28,761 bases of DNA from NCBI GenBank assembly GCA_016935035.1, contig JAFGRR010000349.1, forward strand, positions 1 to 28,761, read 5' to 3'. How positions within the stretch are numbered: position 1 is the first letter of the stretch; every line of letters starts with the position of its first letter. This DNA comes from Phycisphaerae bacterium. GTDB taxonomy: Bacteria > Planctomycetota > Phycisphaerae > UBA1845 > Fen-1342. Shown here piece after piece: positions 25,401 to 28,761 of the stretch. The notes under the pieces are model-generated. The model saw nothing but the letters and a program-made list of their open reading frames with translations, did no database searches and was not told where the DNA came from. The translations under genes were made by a program, and so were the position numbers.

Positions 25401-26503
25401 TGCAACGACCGATTGCCCAGGAACACCCCATGACGTGCCGGAAACCCACCCCCTGTGCCACTGCTCTTGAGCAGTGCATCTCCGACCCAACGCGGCTGCA
25501 CGACTCACAGAGCCGTGGCACGGGCGTGGGTAACACAGTTGATGGGTGCCATGGGCAGGTCCGCCGAAGGTGGGTTTGCCCGTGCGCTGTCGTCGCAGCA
25601 CACGGGCAGGTCGTGGACCTGCTCATGGCACCCGCCTGGTGGCAATCGCCGCCCGGACTGTCACCAACCCGCGGCACACGAGCGGCGTGCCACCAGCTCT
25701 CCAGCCCTGAAAGGGCGAACGACAATAGCCAGGGGCGCAAGCCCCTGGACACGGCCCGGCGACAGGCCCCAGCCCCAGCGGGGCGACACAACACGCGCAC
25801 GCGATCGCTCGCACACAGCGTCAGCGCCTTCACCAAAACCGCCTGGCTCTCGCTCGCCCTCTCGATCGTCGCCGTCCTGGTCTTCGCATCCGACGGCGTC
25901 ACTCGCAGCCTGGAATACGGCTACGGCGACCTGCTCGGCGGCCAGATGTGGCGTCTGCTGACCTGTCATTGGACGCACTGGACCGCCGACCATCTGCTGT
26001 GGGACGTGGCGATGTTCGCCGCGTTGGGTGTCGCCTGCGAGCGCCTCGGCCGCCGAACGTTCGTCACTTGCCTGACTCTGGCCGCCCTGGCGATCCCCCT
26101 CGCCCTCTTCTGCTTCGAGCCGGCAGTGCAAATCTACCGCGGTCTCTCCGGCCTGGACGCCGCCCTCTTCGCCCTGCTGATCACACGCTTATTCCAACTC
26201 GACCTCCGCGCCGGCCACTACCGCCGCCCCCTGATCCTGACCACCATGGCCCTGGCCCTGGTCGCCAAAATCACCTGGGAATACACAACCGGCACCGCCA
26301 TCTTCGTACCGACCACTAGCACATTCGACGTGGTCCCGCTGGCACATGTGGTTGGGGCAGGAATGGGACTTGTGGTCGCTCTCGCACGTCTGTCGCGTGT
26401 AGCTAGCGCGGCTCCACTCACGGCGTGCGCGCAGGCTGCGAGTGCCGCGCCTCATACGCCGCTCGCTGCTCCGCCGTCGGCAGACGCTCAATGCGTGGTT
26501 TGA
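25400..26503 (+). CDS. rhombosortase-like rhomboid intramembrane protease (start uncertain, repeat-derived N-terminus)
   Basis: In the longest form this is 367 residues. Only about residues 140-335 look like protein: membrane helices, QMWRLLTCHWTHWTADHLLWD (rhombosortase-like), the catalytic Ser250 in YRGLSGLDAALF and the catalytic His316 in PLAHVVGAGMGL. It should cut the C-terminal helix of the adjacent VIT protein. The first ~130 residues are translated hairpin repeats (25455-25787) and are Cys/Arg/Pro-rich. ATG 25400 overlaps the VIT stop (TAATG). The last ATG, GTG or TTG before the first helix is ATG 25625, still inside a repeat, so at least some repeat sequence must be translated unless initiation is non-canonical. 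The last ~35 residues are low-complexity Ala/Pro and overlap an opposing small ORF. Confidence 0.82.
   Translation: MQRPIAQEHPMTCRKPTPCATALEQCISDPTRLHDSQSRGTGVGNTVDGCHGQVRRRWVCPCAVVAAHGQVVDLLMAPAWWQSPPGLSPTRGTRAACHQLSSPERANDNSQGRKPLDTARRQAPAPAGRHNTRTRSLAHSVSAFTKTAWLSLALSIVAVLVFASDGVTRSLEYGYGDLLGGQMWRLLTCHWTHWTADHLLWDVAMFAALGVACERLGRRTFVTCLTLAALAIPLALFCFEPAVQIYRGLSGLDAALFALLITRLFQLDLRAGHYRRPLILTTMALALVAKITWEYTTGTAIFVPTTSTFDVVPLAHVVGAGMGLVVALARLSRVASAAPLTACAQAASAAPHTPLAAPPSADAQCVV
25455..25521 (+). repeat. REP-type hairpin pair, copy 1
   Basis: Two hairpins bounded by GTGCCAC and GTGGCAC. The left stem is CACTGCTC/GAGCAGTG (25459-25466, 25469-25476). The right stem is CACGACTC/GAGCCGTG (25499-25506, 25510-25517) with one mismatch. 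An inverted second copy is at 27097-27186. The two-hairpin layout resembles BIMEs. Confidence 0.75.
25544..25633. repeat. 90-base nested inverted repeat
   Basis: Outer arms GGGTGCCATGGGCAGGTCC (25544-25562) and GGACCTGCTCATGGCACCC (25615-25633) pair at 18 of 19 positions. An inner stem is formed by TGCCCGTG (25577-25584) and CACGGGCA (25601-25608). It is a strong stem-loop of mobile-repeat appearance and lies in the early part of the rhombosortase frame. Confidence 0.75.
25701..25787. repeat. triple-hairpin repeat
   Basis: Three consecutive perfect hairpins: GCCCT/AGGGC (25704-25716), CCAGGGGC/GCCCCTGG with a GCAA tetraloop (25729-25748) and GCCCC/GGGGC (25772-25784). The regular series suggests a third dispersed repeat family, different from the two upstream. 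The rhombosortase frame stays open through it. Confidence 0.65.
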
Positions 26504-26642
26504 GCTTGTACTCAAAGATGTCGCGCGTGCCCTGGTGAATCGCCGCCTTGGCCTGGTCCAACTCGAGTGCTGCATCCTCGCTCGGCTGCTTGCTCTCCTC
26601 GGCTTCGGCCACACGCCGTTCGAGCCCCTCCACCGTCGGCAT
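26418..26642 (-). CDS. small hypothetical protein, predicted coiled coil
   Basis: A 74-residue ORF, not recognised. It is rich in Glu, Ala, Arg, Lys and Gln (VEGLERRVAEAEESKQPSED...) and looks alpha-helical, with a possible coiled coil at 3-40 and a basic C-terminal half. Composition is protein-like, while the overlapping C-terminus of the rhombosortase on the other strand is Ala/Pro low-complexity. That favours real coding on this strand in the 86-base overlap (26418-26503). ATG 26642 lacks a clear ribosome binding site. An in-frame GTG about 24 bases upstream, preceded by AGGAAGGGGGG, is an alternative. It lies downstream of the ferredoxin gene on the same strand. Confidence 0.45.
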   Translation of the reverse strand: MPTVEGLERRVAEAEESKQPSEDAALELDQAKAAIHQGTRDIFEYKLKPRIERLPTAEQRAAYEARHSQPARTP

Positions 26643-26775
26643 CTGCACTTCTGATGTCTGCACTCTTGCTTCTGGCTGTCGTCCCCCCTTCCTGCGCAAG
26701 ACAACAAGACACACGCGCAAACCAGCGAGTGTGTCCTGCTGAATGCGTTGCCACGATAATCCCCACCAAACGTCG

Positions 26776-27003
26776 CTATCCCGCCGGGTAGACCTTCTCA
26801 CCCGTATCCGCGTCGTGCAGGATGATCGACTCGCTCGGGCAGGCTTCGGCGGCGGCCAGAATCGTCTCCGGCGGATCGCCTTCCTGGTTGACCACGATCG
26901 CGATGTCATCATCGTCCATCTCAAACGTCCCCGCCGCGTCCGAAGCGCACGCCTGGCAGCCGATGCAGGTCTCACGATCGATTTCGACTTTGTACTTGGC
27001 CAT
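26776..27003 (-). CDS. [4Fe-4S] ferredoxin
   Basis: A 75-residue soluble ferredoxin. The cluster ligands are Cys13, Cys16 and Cys19 in TCIGCQAC and Cys55 in AACP-like EACPSESI, so one [4Fe-4S] cluster. The middle is very acidic (MDDDD), suiting electrostatic docking with a redox partner. ATG 27003 has a perfect AAGGAG six bases upstream; the 24 extra open residues before it are not needed. It lies on the same strand downstream of hcp, with 326 bases and a REP pair between. Serving as electron donor to the hybrid cluster protein is plausible but inferred from proximity only. Confidence 0.93.
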   Translation of the reverse strand: MAKYKVEIDRETCIGCQACASDAAGTFEMDDDDIAIVVNQEGDPPETILAAAEACPSESIILHDADTGEKVYPAG

Positions 27004-27096
27004 CTCGGGCTCCTTGCAGTGAAAGTGCCTGGACAAGTGCACGGTGAGCGTAGCATGCCGGGTCGAACGCGGCACTGCAAGGGCACCAGCCCATGT

Positions 27097-27186
27097 GTGC
27101 CACGGCTCTGTGAGCCGTGCTTCGCATTACCAGCCGGCGTTACGCGATGCCAAGACTCGATGACACTGCTCACAGAGCAGTGGCAC
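27097..27186 (-). repeat. REP-type hairpin pair, copy 2 (inverted relative to copy 1)
   Basis: GTGCCACGGCTC opens the element. The first stem is CACGGCTC/GAGCCGTG (27101-27108, 27112-27119), perfect. The second is CACTGCTC/GAGCAGTG (27164-27171, 27175-27182), perfect, and the element closes with GTGGCAC. The order of stems is reversed compared with 25455-25521, and the spacer is about 22 bases longer. Confidence 0.75.
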
Positions 27187-27293
27187 ACGCAATGCGGCTT
27201 CCATGCAGATGGACCGCCTGCGGCATACGGCCAACGGGACGTCGGCCGTTACGTGGCTGGCCGGCGCTGCGCGGTGGGCCGATCGACATCCTA

Positions 27294-27315
27294 CGGCCGC
27301 CACGGGGGGCGGCCG
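27294..27315 (-). terminator. GC-rich hairpin after hcp
   Basis: CGGCCGCC and GGCGGCCG, 8-bp perfect stem with a six-base loop, 14 bases beyond the hcp stop codon. No U-tract. The stem sequence is the same as that after the histidine kinase gene at 18566-18587. Confidence 0.45.
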
Positions 27316-27329
27316 CTACAACCCGGCAC

Positions 27330-28761
27330 CTACGCCAGGCACGCCTCCAGATCACTCTGCACCGATCCAATCGGCATTATGTTGAACTTCTCAACGAGCA
27401 CGTTCAGCGCCGCCGGCGTCACGAACGCCGGCAGGCTCGGACCGAGGCGGATGTTCCTGATGCCGAGGTACAACAGCGTCAAAAGGATACACACCGCCTT
27501 TTGCTCGTACCAACTAAGGATCATAGAGAGCGGCAGGTCGTTGACGCCGCAATCGAACGATTTTGCCAGCGCCGCCGCGATCTGGATGGCCGAATACGCG
27601 TCGTTGCACTGCCCCGCGTCCAGCAGCCGCGGAATGCCGCCGATGTCGCCGAACTCGTGCTTGTTGAAGCGGAACTTGCCGCACGCCAGCGTCAGGATTA
27701 CGCAATCATCCGGCACCGCGTCGGCGAAATCGCCGTAATAGTCGCGTCCCTCGTACCGTGCGTCGCAGCCGCCGATCAGGAAGAAGTGACGGATCTTCCC
27801 ACCCTTGACCGCGTCGATGACCTTGTCGGCGACGCTCATCACCGCATTGCGGCCGAAGCCGATTGTGATGGTCTTCTCCGGCGCGTCCTCCGCGAAACCG
27901 TCCGCCGCCAACGCCGCCTCGATCACCGGCGCAAAGTCGCGATTGCTGATGTGCACCACGTCCGGCCACGCCACCATTCCGCACGTGAAGATGCGGCCCT
28001 TATAGCTGTCGCGCGGCTTCTGGATGCAATTGGTGGTCATCAGGATCGCGCCGGGGAACTCGTCGAACTCGCGCGTCTGAAGGTGCCACGCCCCACCGTA
28101 GTTCCCAGCGAGGTGCTTGTACTTCTTGAGTCCCGGATACGCCAGCGCCGGCAGCATCTCGCTGTGCGTGTAAACGTTGATGCCCTTGCCCTCGGTCTGC
28201 TTCAGCAACTCTTCCAAGTCGCGCAGGTCGTGACCCGACACCAGAATGGCCTTACCCTTGAGCGGCGTGACGCGTACCTGCGTCGGCTCCGGATGGCCGT
28301 ACGTGCCCGTGTTGGCCGCGTCCAGCATCTCCATGACCTTCAGGTTGACCTCGCCGCAGCGCATGTTCATTGCCAGCAGCTCATCGACCGTCGCGTCCTC
28401 GCGAGCCACGAAATCGAGCGCCTCGTGGATGAATGCGAATACCTGCTCATCTTCGTGGCCGAGCACGAAGGCATGGTGGGCATAGGCAGCCATGCCCTTC
28501 AGGCCGTAGGTCAGCAGCTCTTCTAAACCGACGGCGTCCTCGCCACGCAGCGTGATGCGTGCACGGATGCCGGCGTCTTCACCTTGCTTGATCAGCGCCG
28601 CAAGGTCGCGCGCCGGCGTCCAGAGTACCGGACCGACAAGTTCCTCCGGCGTTTGGCCATTCTCCGCACAGGCCTGAAGGTAAAGGTCTCTGGCACGTTG
28701 CTTGACCTTGGCGGCGCGATTTAGCATCTCGGCCATGCGCTGCGTGTCGAAGTTAACGTTC
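27330..28761 (-). CDS. hcp: hybrid cluster protein / hydroxylamine reductase (5' end beyond window)
   Basis: About 477 residues are visible. The frame stays open to the right edge (…NVNFDTQRMAEMLNRAAK), so the ATG at 28736 is internal and the N-terminal Cys motif for the first Fe-S cluster lies outside. Hybrid-cluster ligands are recognisable: His in SGHDLRDLEELL, Glu in THSEMLPALAYPGLKK, Cys in TTNCIQKP, the persulfide Cys in GGCDARYEGRDYY, then LACGKFRFNK, GQCNDAYSAI and Glu in SWYEQKAVCILL. Hcp proteins reduce hydroxylamine or NO and protect against nitrosative stress in anaerobic or microaerobic cells. No adjacent hcr reductase is visible; a ferredoxin gene lies downstream instead. Confidence 0.96.
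   Translation of the reverse strand, partial: NVNFDTQRMAEMLNRAAKVKQRARDLYLQACAENGQTPEELVGPVLWTPARDLAALIKQGEDAGIRARITLRGEDAVGLEELLTYGLKGMAAYAHHAFVLGHEDEQVFAFIHEALDFVAREDATVDELLAMNMRCGEVNLKVMEMLDAANTGTYGHPEPTQVRVTPLKGKAILVSGHDLRDLEELLKQTEGKGINVYTHSEMLPALAYPGLKKYKHLAGNYGGAWHLQTREFDEFPGAILMTTNCIQKPRDSYKGRIFTCGMVAWPDVVHISNRDFAPVIEAALAADGFAEDAPEKTITIGFGRNAVMSVADKVIDAVKGGKIRHFFLIGGCDARYEGRDYYGDFADAVPDDCVILTLACGKFRFNKHEFGDIGGIPRLLDAGQCNDAYSAIQIAAALAKSFDCGVNDLPLSMILSWYEQKAVCILLTLLYLGIRNIRLGPSLPAFVTPAALNVLVEKFNIMPIGSVQSDLEACLA

Larger units (their letters stand above)
27004..27329. other. 326-base intergenic region between hcp and the ferredoxin gene
   Basis: No gene. It contains the hcp-end hairpin (27294-27315) and the second REP pair (27097-27186). 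The remaining sequence around 27187-27293 is GC-rich without a recognisable signal. Confidence 0.6.

Noticed and set aside
23640..25601. 653-residue open frame on the minus strand opposite the VIT gene
   Set aside because: It is an antisense shadow produced by high third-position GC: Val/Ala/Asp/Glu-rich with no domain, while the plus strand encodes clear VIT and VWA motifs.
26418..27188. 256-residue minus-strand frame spanning the ferredoxin gene
   Set aside because: Most of it is the ferredoxin gene read out of frame plus REP sequence; only its last 74 codons look like real protein and are annotated separately.
27181..27196. TGGCAC-N7-ATGC, a sigma-54 promoter-like match on the plus strand
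   Set aside because: The TGGCAC is the terminal part of the REP repeat, and transcription would run antisense into the 3' end of hcp.
1..28761. CRISPR arrays, rRNA, tRNA and complete insertion sequences
   Set aside because: None seen: no regularly spaced direct repeats, no structural RNA signatures and no transposase reading frames.

Overview
The window reads as a piece of a GC-rich chromosome from a planctomycete-like bacterium, most likely Phycisphaerae or an uncultured relative. This is inferred from gene content, not from a phylogenetic marker. The clues are a pseudopilin-like protein ending in a planctomycete-style NHDG...VDGH motif, a VIT/VWA surface protein next to a rhomboid protease, a metallophosphoesterase with an N-terminal SdrD/SpaA-like domain, a fused MDR-Gfo/Idh/MocA oxidoreductase, and abundant hairpin repeats of the REP/BIME type.

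Region 1 (1-15354) is an exopolysaccharide or O-antigen-type locus. Nine minus-strand genes run from a Wzx-like flippase (start 11573) through a hexapeptide acyltransferase, a Wzy-like polymerase, a GT4 and a GT2 glycosyltransferase, an SGNH-like membrane protein, an MBOAT O-acyltransferase and the bidomain oxidoreductase, ending in a heparinase II/III protein that leaves the window. Several junctions are ATGA or TAATG overlaps, so at least parts are one operon. Upstream lie a YdjM-like membrane protein fused to TPR-like repeats, a NusG/RfaH-like antiterminator on the plus strand, and a UDP-sugar epimerase. Together they fit Wzx/Wzy-dependent synthesis of an acetylated polysaccharide.

Region 2 (16003-21405, plus strand) holds an OmpR-type response regulator, a HAMP-less histidine kinase with a Gln-rich sensor region, a pseudopilin-like protein and a secreted metallophosphoesterase.

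Region 3 (21540-26503) holds a sigma-54-type AAA+ activator with an N-terminal domain I cannot name. It is divergent from a VIT/VWA protein and a rhombosortase-like rhomboid protease whose start overlaps the VIT stop (TAATG). The VIT protein ends in a Gly-rich motif, a hydrophobic helix and an Arg-containing tail, as expected of a rhombosortase (GlyGly-CTERM) substrate. The divergent intergenic region contains a near-perfect 22-bp dyad and a candidate promoter for the activator. The start of the protease gene is full of three different hairpin repeat units that stay open in its reading frame.

Region 4 (26418-28761, minus strand) holds a small coiled-coil-like ORF, a single-cluster ferredoxin and a hybrid cluster protein (Hcp) cut by the window edge. 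A second, inverted copy of the REP pair lies between hcp and the ferredoxin gene.
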